This document shows, piece by piece, positions 1 through 11,900 of a stretch of 64,000 bases of DNA (positions are counted from its first letter, which is position 1; every line of letters starts with the position of its first letter). The stretch comes from Abelmoschus esculentus. Its lineage: Eukaryota; Streptophyta; Magnoliopsida; Malvales; Malvaceae. The translations under genes and the position numbers were made by a program. The notes beneath the pieces are model-generated. The model saw only the letters and a program-made list of their open reading frames with translations. It made no database searches and had not been told where the DNA came from. The stretch spans positions 16,971,501 to 17,035,500 of the forward strand of contig JAUCBN010000014.1 of the NCBI GenBank assembly GCA_035048815.1, given 5' to 3'.

Positions 1-27
1 ATCAAAAGCTTCAGCAAGCTGATTCAG

Positions 28-1575
28 ACAGTACTGGCATGGCAGCAGTGCTTTGGTTGATTCTACTTTACAAACGTTGGGTTTTAACATTCCATCGTCG
101 ACAACCTCGGACTGGAACTTGTCTTTGCTGTAAGTTTGATGATGTTTCGTAATGATGATAACTGGTTTTAGTGTTCTTTTAGTATACTTAAGTAGGAAAC
201 TTTTTATGGTTCAAATACCAAGAAGACCTTAACAATCCAAATTTCTGTGCTTATATGTGTCCTTGCTTGCTGCAGTCGGAGTAATGGGAGAACCGAGAGT
301 TATAATTCGATTCTTCAACAGCACATTGTTTCGAGGTTGTGTTATCGGCAAGAAACAGACATGGCTTCTTCTAAAACACTTGAGGATTGGTGTCCGAAGA
401 GCTATTCAGGCCAAGGGGGAGATTCTTCCATCTGCTTTCGAGTCTATCGATCAAGATTTTCCATTGGAGCAACCAAGGTTGAATTTCGCGACCGGCTCTG
501 GTAACGGTATACCGACATGCTTGGACTTATCAACCGGGATTCCAATGGCTTCTGCATCGTACGGTTACTCATCAACACTATTACAGAGTTTGTTTGAATC
601 CAATTCCGATACTCAAACTCCACAACAATCACTTTTCAGCAACTCGTCGTCAATAAATTATATGTCGCCTGCTGCAACAGCCAATTATGGGGCAAACGGT
701 AATCAGCCATTATCACCTTGCACAAGGCCATCGTTGTCGAAGCAGCAACCGAATAGCTTTCAGTTCGAGGAGAAGCCTAATTGCTTCAGCACCACATCAA
801 AGGTAAATTGAACAAGAAAGCTAGATTGAGAAATATTACAGTACTTCTTCATGGTCATGCCTTCTAATTTCATATGTTGGATTGGCATTATTATAGACTA
901 ATCACGAAGAAGTTCGGAACTCCGGTTTGGTGATGAAGAAAGGAAGCAGTGAACCTGCATTCAAGAGGCCAAAGCTTGAAACACCGTCTCCATTACCAAC
1001 TTTCAAGGTAGTACACTATATTAGTATATAAATTTCACCATTTCTCTTCTTTTCTGTAAGTTAAAAGCAAGTTTCATGATCAGGTTCGGAAAGAGAAGCT
1101 AGGGGACCGAATCACTGAGCTCCAGCAATTGGTTTCACCTTTCGGAAAGGTGATTTTTTGGGGGGAAATCTTTTATATTTCAAATTGTAAATGATTAAAA
1201 ACCTTTACTTTTTTATAAGGTTGACCTTTGGTTTAACATCTGCCTAACCCTTTTCTTTTCTCAGACTGATACTGCATCTGTTCTCCATGAAGCCACTGAA
1301 TTCATCAAATTCCTGCATGATCAAGTCGATGTATGTTCCACTACTTTCTTCTTTGAAACCCTAACATATATTTATGTATGTATATATTGTTTAATGTTTG
1401 ATAATTTCAGGTTCTAAGTACCCCATATATGAAACAAGCAACTGATTCAGATGAGCCAAAACAAGATCTAAGAAGCCGTGGGCTATGTTTGGTGCCAATA
1501 TCGAGCACGTTCCCAGTTGCTAATGAGAGCACAACTGGTTGTTGGACGCCAACTTTTGGTGGAACATTGAGGTAA
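28..1575 (+). CDS. bHLH transcription factor, bHLH112/bHLH123-like subfamily; 5' partial, apparent frameshift
   Basis: DNA-binding nuclear transcription factor; only the C-terminal part lies in the window. Exons by GT-AG and phase: about 28-129, 276-802, 897-1007, 1084-1149, 1265-1330, 1411-1575. The first exon gives STLQTLGFNIPSS and SDWNLSLL, typical of this subfamily. The bHLH region is split over three exons: FKRPKLETPSPLPTFK, then VRKEKLGDRITELQQLVSPF, then TDTASVLHEATEFIKFLHDQ. It lacks the His/Glu basic signature, as this atypical subfamily does. The C-terminus DLRSRGLCLVPISSTFPVAN...WTPTFGG is a subfamily hallmark. Oddity: exon 276-802 must start in one frame (RSNGRTESYNSILQQ...GGDSS) but continues in the +1 frame after about 425-440 (SAFESIDQDFPLEQPRLN...FEEKPNC). 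The upstream frame ends at TAA near 502-504. The gene may therefore be broken, or there is a sequence error. The segment between SKQQPNSFQ and FEEKPNC also looks shorter than I expect for the family. Sure of family; unsure of function. Confidence 0.85.
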
Positions 1576-1989
1576 AGAAGAAGACAATTAATAAAGCTAA
1601 ATGGAGACCATAACTTGAGCTCAGAAAACAAAGAAGAAAAAGCTAGATTGCTTTGCTGTACCGATTCTCGGTAAAAGGCTAAAGAAAACAAAGAAGAAAA
1701 AGGCAAAAATAAAAAGGAAAGGAGGTGACGGTCCAAAGATGGATCGACAGACAGACACGAACACACAGTGTGATGGAACTGGTGGTCCATAGAATGATAG
1801 CAAGCAGAGGCTTTGATAGATAAGAGAAAAGATGAGCACTTACAAGTTCTTTTTTAATTGGTTGTTTAGATAATCGAAGTTTTAGTACTAATTGGCAACG
1901 GGAGCATGTTCTTACTCTTGAGTTTGTCGTTAACTTAAATTGTACACTTTACAAGTGAATTATAACTATCTCTATATATAGCTATAGTT

Positions 1990-4900
1990 TTAGCGAGCTT
2001 GAACCACAGTGATAGTCACATCATTTACAGATACAGCTCCTTCACTGGTTGATATCTCGTCGCCTTTGTCAGGTTTCATTATAAATGCAGGTTGTTTTGG
2101 CACTGGAAGTGCCGTTTCGTTGCTCAGCATGAACACAACTGTCGACATTGTCGGTCGATCTGCAGCATGTTCTTGCACGCATAGCAATCCAATTTGAATG
2201 CATTTCAAAAACTCATCACCAGAATATGAATCGCCTAATGCTGAGTCAACTGCTTCAATGGCTTTGTCTTCTTTCCATAAATCCCAAACCTAAAACAATG
2301 TTGTTTGAGTCATTTGAAAGCAACAACTTGATTTATGGGGAGTTGTTCTTTAAATGTTACTCACATGACCGACGAGATTTGAAGAGGGATTTTCTGGAAA
2401 ATAACTGCTGCTCTTTTTGCCTGTGATGATCTCTATCAGCAGGACCCCGAAGCTGTAAACGTCGGATTTTGTTGAGAAGTGTCCATGCATTGCATACTCC
2501 GGAGACATGTAACCACTAAAATCATACCAAAAAAGAGGTAAGAGTAAGAACTTGTTCGAAAACTCAAGTCGAAGTTGTCTGCAAACTTTGCATATGGGAT
2601 GCTTACTATGTTCCAACTACACGTTTAGTGTCACCTTCAATTTGGTCTCCTCCGAATATCCTAGCCATGCCAAAATCTGAAATTTTGGGATTCATTGTAG
2701 CATCCAGTAATACATTGCTCGCTTTCAAATCTCTATGAATGATTCTTAGCCTGGAATCCTGGTGAAGATACAAGATTCCTCGTGCAATCCCACAAATAAT
2801 TTCTAAACGCTTTTTCCAATCCAACAGTGAACTTTTTGATACATCTGTATCCAAAATCAGTTTTCAAAAGGAATCATTGCATAACTTGTGTATTTGGCAT
2901 AAGTATTCAATGATTCGAAAGAAGACGTACCGAAAGTGATAGAGTCTAAGCTTTTATTGGGTAAAAACTCATAGATTAACATCTTCTCTTCACTCTCAAT
3001 GCAACACCCCAGCATCCTTACGAGGTTCCTGTGCTGAAGTTTTGCTATTAGCACTATCTCATTCTTAAACTCTTGTACTCCCTGCCCTGAATGCTTTGAT
3101 AGTCTTTTCACTGCTATTTCTTTTCCATTGAAGAGCACACCCTGCAAATACAAAGATATCTCCTTTAATGAATGGACTTGTAGGAGTTCTATATATATAA
3201 ATAAGTTGTTAAGAGAAAGTTACCTTGTAAACAGGGCCAAATCCGCCTTGTCCAAGTTTGTTATCAGTAGAGAAATTATTAGTGGCAGCGGCTATGGTGC
3301 TCAAATCAAAGAATGGTAAATCTCCATTTCTTCTGCTCTTATCAATCTCCTTTCCCCCTAAAGAGTCTTCGAACAAAGATGAACTTCTTGTAAAACTAAA
3401 GGTATTTTTCCATCTTCTTTCTGTTGTCACACACAATATCGTGATTAAACCAATTAACCAACTGCTAATCTCTACAATGTCATGGCCAATTTAGCTGCAA
3501 ATATCTTATTTTATTTGGCATGGTTAAGATATGAATAAATAATTGGTTTAACAAACAAAAACATTGGAAGAAATGTAGTGCGTACCTCTTCTAAGCCTTC
3601 TCACCAAACAACGAAAGAGGGCCAAAAGGATGAGAAACAGTACAACTGCAGAAACTATGGTAACCGCAAGTACCCCCTTCTTCTGTAATGGGCGTTTCTT
3701 CGTATACCGAGCTAACAAGATGGAGATATGATGAGTATTTACATTAACTAAGTCTACTCTTCTTAATTTGCGTATGATAAAAGTAGATGTTGGTTGCAAA
3801 TAGAGAATTGAATGTGTAGGACAGGTACCTAACTCATCGGCATCCACACGTATGTATATATCTTGTCCTGCATCTGTATAAGTCCTTGCGTCCACCAAAT
3901 CCCCGTGCCAAGTCAAACAGCCAATCCCTCCTTCGGTCTCTGCGTAGGCACTAGCGTAAGCCACACAAGAACAGTTTCTCAAACACTCGACCTCACACTG
4001 TTTCAGTCCTATACTCATGTCTACACGCGCTGCCGATGTGTCTGGCACCTTTACATGTGACACCTTGACGAACCCTTCTCTGTTTCCACATGTGGAGCTA
4101 CCGTGTTTCTTTCTGCATCCTTGTGATCCATCTCTTAGATACCATTCTTGGGATGACTTGGGTTCGAACCCTGGAAAACATGTGCATTCGAAAACATCCG
4201 AGTGAACAGGGTTGCAGTAACCATTCACACCACAGTGCCCGTAAAAATCACACTGGTCCTCCGGGGCCGACCAGAAGCCAATCCAGTGTCGAGCGTCGTG
4301 GTTCCATGTGAATCTCTGTTGAATACCTGTTTCATTGGTCACCATTCTTGTAATGAATGAAGTGTTCCTCACATTATATGTGACCGAGACTTCATCAGCA
4401 GTGTTGACAAAAGACACATTGAATATGTAGTTGCTCGTCATTTCAGGGACACCACTCCATCTTCGCCCGGTCCACGACCCTGTTCGCCACAAAGGAGCCG
4501 AACCTTTGTACAAATACAGCTGCGGAAACCCTCTCGGGTTGATCCTGTAGGAACAGTTTCCAATCCCTGGATCATCTGGAGACTTCCAAGACGTTATGAC
4601 TCGATTCAAACCGCTTCTGAAACTCAACCCGAGTATCATAAACGGGAGCATAGTGTTGGTGGGATAATCAAAACTCTGTCACACCACCGCCCTTCTGGTA
4701 TCATTCTGAACCAAAACAAGATTTCCCGAATCTAAAATTTGAGTAATGGTGTTCCTAGTACCCGTGACAGAGATGTTTGTAGACCAGACAGGAAGTGTCC
4801 GGTTCCTCTGGAACAAGGCAAGATTACCTCGACTATCGATTCTGAGATTCCCCGAGTTATCCTTAATGGGATTGTCTCTGTTAGCCACCCAAACAACTGT

Positions 4901-5116
4901 CTTTTCCGGAACCTGAAAATACCAGATGCCGACATATCGATTCCTCGAACTACCGGGGCTGAAAAACCCGAGCGCGAAAACCTTGCCACTAGAGACCACG
5001 ATTTCACCGTTGTCTCTGAGGAAGTGATGCACTGCTATCGTATCACCAGATATGGAGAAATGAGAAAGAGAGAAAAGAATCAGAATTCTGACAAGCCATT
5101 TGACCATATTCATCAC
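1990..5116 (-). pseudogene. G-type lectin S-receptor-like Ser/Thr kinase (SD1-type, RKS1-like), interrupted by one nonsense codon
   Basis: Plasma-membrane receptor kinase. Exons in transcript order: 5116-3829, 3711-3586, 3420-3224, 3141-2931, 2844-2607, 2515-2365, 2289-1990. Phases close exactly to an 837-codon frame. Order of parts: signal peptide (residues 1-24, LVRILILFSLSHFSISG), bulb lectin domain (VVWVANRDNPI), S-locus glycoprotein region, EGF-like Cys cluster, PAN/apple domain (CEVECLRNCSCVAYA), transmembrane segment (VLAVTIVSAVVLFLILLAL), then the kinase. Kinase motifs are present: GQGGFGPVYK, EIAVKRL, HRDLKASN, DFGMAR, SPEYAMHG and a conserved VQAR end. Codon 146 (minus-strand TGA at 4679-4681) interrupts VVW-QSFDYPTNTMLP, where the family has Trp (TGG). 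Frame and splice sites are otherwise undamaged, so the lesion is recent, or an allele, or an error. A TATA-like stretch lies near 5148-5158. The truncated product would be a secreted half-lectin of 145 residues. Confidence 0.92.
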
Positions 5117-6004
5117 TGATTTTATGTATGATTATAGTTTTCATAAGAAATATATAACATTAATTGTTGTAGTAGTTGGGGCTGGAGATCTCATTAATAA
5201 GTGGATCCAGCCATCAGCCATGGACACTGTCCTTGCTGAGGATCTTAAATGATACACTACCTTGAACATTGCTGTGTCAACTGTCAAAGACACCTGTTTT
5301 TCTTTTTCTACTTTTCAAAGTCGACGAAATAGCAAGTTAACTTTTGGTTTTGGATGGAAATTTTCTTGTCTGTTTGCTAGTTTGCTTGGTCAAGATGCTT
5401 ACAGTAGTGAAAATGGAGAAGTCTTACCAAAATCCAATCTTGCTGAAGGGATACGTTCCACCCAAAGAGCCATAATTGCTCAATAACATTCGCACCAGGC
5501 ACGGAGTCACTGTCACATGGGGGATTTTTCTACCTTTGCTTTCTTATATATTTTTAAAAATACTTTATTTCTCTTATTAAAATCTCACTGCACCAGACCA
5601 AATGCACCCAAGAAATCCAAATCTTTCGCTTTCTGATTTTTATCAAATTAACAAGTTTGGTGATTTGAATCAAATAAGAAATCTAAGAAGCAGGTTTTTT
5701 GGTATCGTTTTTCACTTTGTTCACTCCGAAAGGTCAAAAGTACAGAAAATAACTCCATGCACTACGATGACAGCAAACATTTATTTTCTTAGAGGAGTTG
5801 CTTTCAACTTGATGATAATGATTTGAAGTGGTACATGATTGTTTTAGATTTGTTAATTATAAAATTAATGTATTGATGTTTATTTTAATAAATTCGAGTT
5901 TAAGTATCTATGTGCATAAAATATATATATTGATAAATGGTTAGAAAAATATAAACAAATACTATATATAATCATATGGTTTGTCGACAGATCATCATTG
6001 AAAA

Positions 6005-6175
6005 GATAGCGTTGATGTTGCAAGTATGTTTAGTAGATAACATGAAGTTCTTCGTGATAATAAACTCGTTTTAAAGATTCGTTAAATGATCAATTTGGAT
6101 TGAGATGTTATATTTTATAGAATTAGTCGTGATCAAAATAAAGTTGCGGATGTGTTGACTAGATCCAATTAAAGA
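6005..6175 (+). pseudogene. LINE-type RNase H domain relic
   Basis: One frame reads EVLRDNKLVLKIR, stop, MINLD, stop, DVIFYRISRDQNKVADVLTR. The xIxRDxNxVADxLT pattern is the last helix of the RNase H domain found in plant non-LTR retrotransposons and related reverse-transcriptase genes. Stops interrupt it and no reverse transcriptase part remains nearby, so it is a dead fragment. It could also come from a Ty1-copia RNase H, whose end is similar. Confidence 0.45.
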
Positions 6176-7060
6176 GGACCTGTTGTATATGCTATAATCA
6201 AGAAGATATTAAAATCTCTTTTTTTTCTACACAATCGAAAAATATATATATTGATTTTATAGAGGATTAGTATATTGTTTTGAAAATAAACTTTTGTATT
6301 AATTTCATTTATACTATATAAATTAAGTTTTAAATGATAAAATAGCATCATTTTATTCATAAATAAATTAAGAGTATATTGTGTGGATTGTATTTTTTAA
6401 ATTTAATTTTTATATAATTTATCTATTGATGATTTAATTTTACATTTTAAAATTTAATAATTTTATCTTCTTAAAATTTGTATATAACTTTTTGAAAGTT
6501 TAGGTGATTTTAATTAAAATCATAACATAAAAAATCCAATTTTTTATATTAAACATAAACATATAAAATATTGTACTTTAAATCCGTAGCTTCTAAAAAC
6601 ATCAATCGTTCATTTAACCTTTTGGGTTAGAGGGTTGATGCTGTACACATCTTTTATTTAAAGAACAAAAGAATGGTTTTTATGTGACTGTTGAACCCTG
6701 AGTTTGTGTGTCGTGAAGCAGGTCAATGGTAGTGGTCGCCAGAGTCGTTGTCTGGGTCTGCTTAGTGCTTTCTCATCAAACCTAATTACTATTCGGACAC
6801 AAAACCCTCAGCTACCTTTTTTATAAAGAAGTCGTCTCGCGATGCCTTGGATGATGCTGAGGCGTGTTTTCCAGTTTACCTCTGCTTTCTTGGTCTCATC
6901 TGCCACAAAATTTTATTAGCTTCAACTGTGAGCGCAGTTGAATGTGGAGCATAGATAGAGACGAAATAAAATGAGAGACATTTTTTTATTTCTATAATAT
7001 TTGACCTGAATTAGTCGAAAAAATTTATCATGGTTCATTCACATCACGTTATTCATGAAA

Positions 7061-7065
7061 CCAAC
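7061..7065. repeat. Target-site duplication, left copy (CCAAC)
   Basis: CCAAC directly precedes the first TG of the 5' LTR and is repeated exactly after the final CA of the 3' LTR. A 5-bp duplication is the usual length for LTR-retrotransposon integrases. Confidence 0.93.
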
Positions 7066-8923
7066 TGTAATACCCGAATTTCGTCCGGGTTCAAATATAA
7101 AATAAGGCTTACGTAAATATAATTAAACGAATAAATAAGTAAATAATAACCAAAATTCAAAAAAAAATAAAATAAAAAATAAAATAAAATATATATTAGA
7201 GGATAAGGATTTGGGTTCGGTTACTTGGGGGGGTTGGTTTCCATCAGTTTAAGGGGGTGGCCATGTTTTACTGTCGGTTTTGGGGAAGGAAAGGAAAAAA
7301 AAGAGACCGAAGAAAAAAAGAGAGAAAACTGAAGCAGAAGCATTCAACGGTGGAATATGGTGATTCTCATGAAGCAATCATGGGGACCAATGATGGCAGC
7401 AATGATGGAGGCCAATGATAGCAGCAATGATGGGGTAATAATGATGAAAATGATGAGTTCATAATGCAGCAATGATGATGATGGCTCTCATTATTGAGCA
7501 ATGATTAGAAAAATGATGCAATGATGGTGGAGAATCAATGATTATGGCATGATTGGAGTTCATAGTTTTTGGTGACAATGGGGTTTCTAATTAAACTGAA
7601 ATATTCATATTGTATCTGGGGACAAAACCGAAGAGAAACAGTGGGGATGCTTCCGAATTCTAATGAACTTTTGGGGGGTAACATTCGACTCAGGGAATTG
7701 ATTTTAGGGAAAATGATGACGGTGATCGTTGAAGGGAGGAGGCATGGATTCAAGGAATCGGAAATTACCGATCAAATGATTGATCGGGGAAAGAAAGAAA
7801 AAGGTTCGCATGTTTGAGGGAAGCAAAGAAGCCGAAACATTCCGAGAATTCGTAATTAAGCCATCTTAATCCTGTAAGCGAGTTCCTATGTTTTAAATAA
7901 AATTCAATTTGGTCTCTTTATTTGTTAATTTTATTTATTTAAATTTATTTTTTTTAATTTTGTTTGCATATTTTAAAAGCATATAGTATATTTGTTTAGG
8001 GTGACATTTAATTTTCACATAGATTAATTAAATTAGAGCCTTTTAGGGTTAGTTACTTTAATTAAATAATTAATTTTAAATAGGGAGATAATTTAGTAAC
8101 GATGACGTTCTAATCATATATCTCGGATACACTAAGTGGTCAGTGTTTTTGAAACAACATTATGTTGGCCAATAGTGTACTTTGGTATCGTATTCGGCGC
8201 GTCACCGAAACATAGAAAATGACAAATAATTTAGGGTTAGAATTTAATAAAATTAATTAGGCAAAACTAGAAACACCAATAGTAATTATTAATTTTGTTT
8301 GGTGTCAAAATGGTAGTGTCCGTGCATTCGGATGTTATCATAATACACTCGGTGAAATTAATAATTTAATAGGGTTTAAACATTTAAATCAATGGAGCCT
8401 TTTTAGGTTAGAACTTAAAATGAACCAAATAATAAACCGATCATGCATTTAAAACCTTTTGGGTCAGAATTTATATTTCTTTAAATACGAGTTAAGATTT
8501 CCTATTCTAGGACGTCTTTTTCAAAGCTCGTATTTAAAAGAAATGTACCTTTTTACCCAAAAGGATATTCTTATTCGAGCGATATTTATTCGACAATAAT
8601 GGATTAAATTAAATTATTCGAAATGCCAAAATGCCACGTGTAATTAATAAGGTACCGATTTCGGGCGCTCGTAAGGGTCGTCCTTACGCGTAACCGACTC
8701 CGGACCCAAATATTTTCAAAATGAATCTCTGGTTTGTTCTATGGTGTCTGGCTTACCAAAGTGGCCAGTGGCGACTCCAAATCAATTTTAAAATTCAAAT
8801 TAAGTGTTTTTAACAAGACACCTATTTTCACAATTCATAATTAAAAGCGGTAAAAATTCGATTTTTCAAAATTCACTCGCCAGGCTATTTTTCACACGTT
8901 TCGGTTTTAAAATGGTCGCGACA
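7066..8923 (+). repeat. 5' long terminal repeat
   Basis: Starts TGTAATACCCGAATTTCG and ends GGTCGCGACA, 1,858 bp. Near its start, CCCGA and TCCGGG form a short hairpin. The stretch 7365-7550 is rich in degenerate AATGATG/GCAGCAATGATGG units. It contains an 82-codon open frame also present in the other LTR, with no resemblance to a protein I know. Most differences from the 3' LTR are single transitions; a 7-bp gap lies in the ATGATG-rich part. Confidence 0.95.
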
Positions 8924-8926
8924 GCT

Positions 8927-8944
8927 TGGCGACTCTGCTGGGGA
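8927..8944 (+). other. Primer-binding site, tRNA-Arg-like
   Basis: TGGCGACTCTGCTGGGGA starts three bases after the 5' LTR. TGG complements the CCA tail. The rest is complementary to a 3' acceptor/T-arm of the GACTC...GAGTCG type, as in plant tRNA-Arg. Ogre elements of legumes are known to use tRNA-Arg. Confidence 0.8.
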
Positions 8945-11900
8945 TCTTTTTTGAGAGTCAGGCCTAATTATTAATTACACGTGGCATATCAGTATTTTGA
9001 ATATAGATATTAATTTAATTCATTATTGTCAAATAAATATCGTTTGGATGAGGATAGTATTTTCATTTTGTGTGATATATCTGTCATTCATGCATCAGCT
9101 CTCGACCCGAGCTTTTACCCTTGAGTGGGAGTTAGATATTGTCCGACGTGATGCTATCCAGCTCCGAGTTTCGGATTTTTATCTACTTCCGGTATACTAA
9201 CCTTACGCGTCGTGAGGTCTTCACCTTCGTTGTAAGGGATCTATACTACCGAATCGATGTCTTATCGCCGCAGTAGACGGTAACGACAGTTCGGGAACCC
9301 AGAGTCTAGATCCAAACCCACATGTGTAGGGTAGAAACATACCCCAAATAGAGCCAGACAGGGACCATAAGATAAGGCGGTATGTTGCCGAAATACCGCC
9401 AAATTAGGATTTTTGTGTTAAACTGCTCTTTGGTTATTTTTACGCGACATAAAATGCTCTCTGGTTATTTTTATGCAACATAAATTATTCTCTGGTTACT
9501 TTTTGCAATTTCAATTTTTTTATGTCAATTTATTTTTGTTCAGATTATTAATTTACCATACTAACACTTTTTTGGTGGTGTGTGAGTGGGTTCATATAGC
9601 ATGCATTAGAGGTATCGATTCATGAGCTAATTATATAGACAATGGTCATAAACTAAAGGGTTTGATATACAAGTGAAAGACAATATGTCGGGGTGGATCA
9701 TATTCGAGAAGACTCAGTACAAGATCAGAGTTAGTGTTTGGAGAGATCAAGTATCAGTAATACAAGGATATTTCAGAAGACTTCAAGAACAGTACATGTT
9801 TGCTAAAATCAAGGGTAATTTAAGAATTTTTAGATAGTAACACGAAGGGTCATTCTCAGTGAAGTGTCTTAGTTGCTGTTAGGAGAATGGTTACAACAAC
9901 AACAATAGGAAAATATGAGGTTTTGTTACACCGTTCCAGTGAGTGAAAGATGGATTTGAATTGAGTTTAGCATTTATTCAAGCTTCAAGTCGGGTACCGG
10001 GGCAAGTGTAGATATAAGTGAGGCACAATAATTAGAAGGCGAAGGATAGCTAGAAAACGAAGACAGCTAGAAAGCGAATATCAGTTTAGGGGCATCCCAA
10101 GGTTAGTGTTGACGAAAGAGAACTCGAAGATAAAAAGTGATTATGAGATCAGGATCAAGGTTCAACTGTCATGAACGACAGAAATTATCAAAGAGAAAGC
10201 CAGAAGAACTACACGACATGTAGAATATCAGTTTGCAAGTTTTGAACCAACGCTTAAAGTGAAGGACTACACGATATAGTTACCCAGATGATGCAAAGAT
10301 AGAATTGAAGATCAACTTCGGAACCAAGTACGGGAAAAATCAGGTATACATGGATTTTGCCTGATAAAGTGGAAGACTCGTCAACAGATTTTCATTGACA
10401 TACCAGTACAGTTGCCGAACCAGACTGAACGAGGTAATCAACCAAGAAGCTCGAGCCAGCTATCATCTATTAACAAATTGGCTTCCCCTTGTATTCGATC
10501 TTTTAGTTAGATGAGTGTTGTCTAATGACTAACTCTTGAAATCGATATCTCTTGCATTCATGCATTGTAGAGTAGATTTATATTTAAGTTGTTTTACACA
10601 ACTTTGTTAACATATTTTGTTCATAATACAATTTCATTATTTTGACATGTTGACATCTTCATATTACTGCATTCATACATGTTTATTTCATGTTTTATAT
10701 AATTATAATTTATCAACATTGCATTTTGAGGGGCATGAATGTGTTAGAAATTTCAGAAAGTTATTGAGGATCACTTGGGTAATATGAAAGATCAGTCGGT
10801 CTCAAAATCAGACACAAGTTTTCACATTGTCTGGAGTCTAGGAGATTGAGAAAGAAAGACATCCAGATGAAATGCAGATACGAGAGATTGATATGGAAAT
10901 TTATCTTATACAAGGGTTCAATTTGAAAGGTTTTCTTAAAAAAACACAAAAGAAAAAGTAAAAGAAAAAAGAAAAAAGAAAAATGCAAAAAGAAGTTAAA
11001 AAGAGAAAAGACGATCAAGTTCAATTCAAAATAGTTGGGGCATCTACAGAAAGTTCAGAAAGTTCAGAAGACCAGATTTTATGCTATGGAAGCAACAATA
11101 AAATATTCAACCATGATGTCGATAAATTGAGAAGACTTTTGGCATTTGTTCACCCTAAATAATGTAAGTGGGGCAAATTTTATCAAGTCATGAAATTATT
11201 AGCGTCATTCTGAAGATGAAAGCCAAGAAGTTCATACCAAACAAAGAGCAGCCAAAAGAGAAGTTACATTGATGCTTCAAAACCTGAGAATTCAGCATTG
11301 AGACAGAAACAGAAAAAAAGAAAGTCGATGGTAAAAATGGGGTGGTTGAAATTCACTCCAGTTTTCTTTGATGAATGGTAAACAATTGAATCACAGGGGA
11401 TTCGTCTGCATTTTTGGGATCATTACGGAGTAATACCCTGAATCATCCCAATTGCTTTTGCCCGCGAGCATTGGGGGTTCTTTGCAAGGGAAGTTATTTC
11501 AATTTATTTGCTCATGATGCTTGTTTCATATATATTTTTCTCAAGTGGCAAACATTCATATTCTTTGACTCTTTAATTCTTTGATTCTTTAATTCATTAA
11601 TCATTTGATTATTTGTTATGGGTTATTTTTTTATCACCCATACACATATGTATATATGTCATCATTGATTTCCTTCTTTCATTTTATGTTCTTTGATTCT
11701 TTGTTATGGGTTAATTTTTGATCGCCCATACATTTATATATATATGTATATCATCACTAACATCATTTTTTTAGGTATTGAATATCAATTGCAGAATTGC
11801 TCTAAAATCAAATTCAGAGATCAACTTTAATAATGTGACTCGTTTCTACTTTATTTAGGCCAAAAGGAGAACATTAATGAGTGTTCAGGAATCACGGGAA

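Larger units (their letters stand above)
5117..7065. other. Intergenic, AT-rich, with a decayed RNase H relic
   Basis: This holds the divergent upstream region of the receptor kinase and degraded DNA up to the retrotransposon. Short open frames (for example 5262-5486 and 5602-5826) resemble no family I know and are probably chance. The only recognisable remnant is the RNase H-like piece listed separately at about 6005-6175. Confidence 0.6.

Noticed and set aside
4155..4180. GGTTCGAACCC, a tRNA B-box-like sequence
   Set aside because: It lies inside the receptor-kinase coding exon (EPKSSQEW region), with no A box or cloverleaf around it.
3548..4651. Separate gene starting at ATG 4651 (MLPFMILGLSF...)
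   Set aside because: This is the continuation of the receptor-kinase exon after the TGA; the upstream half is in the same frame and belongs to the same domain.
7569..7817. 82-codon open frame repeated in both LTRs (also 16282-16530)
   Set aside because: It is present twice only because the LTRs are copies. There is no homology to known proteins and its composition matches the surrounding LTR.
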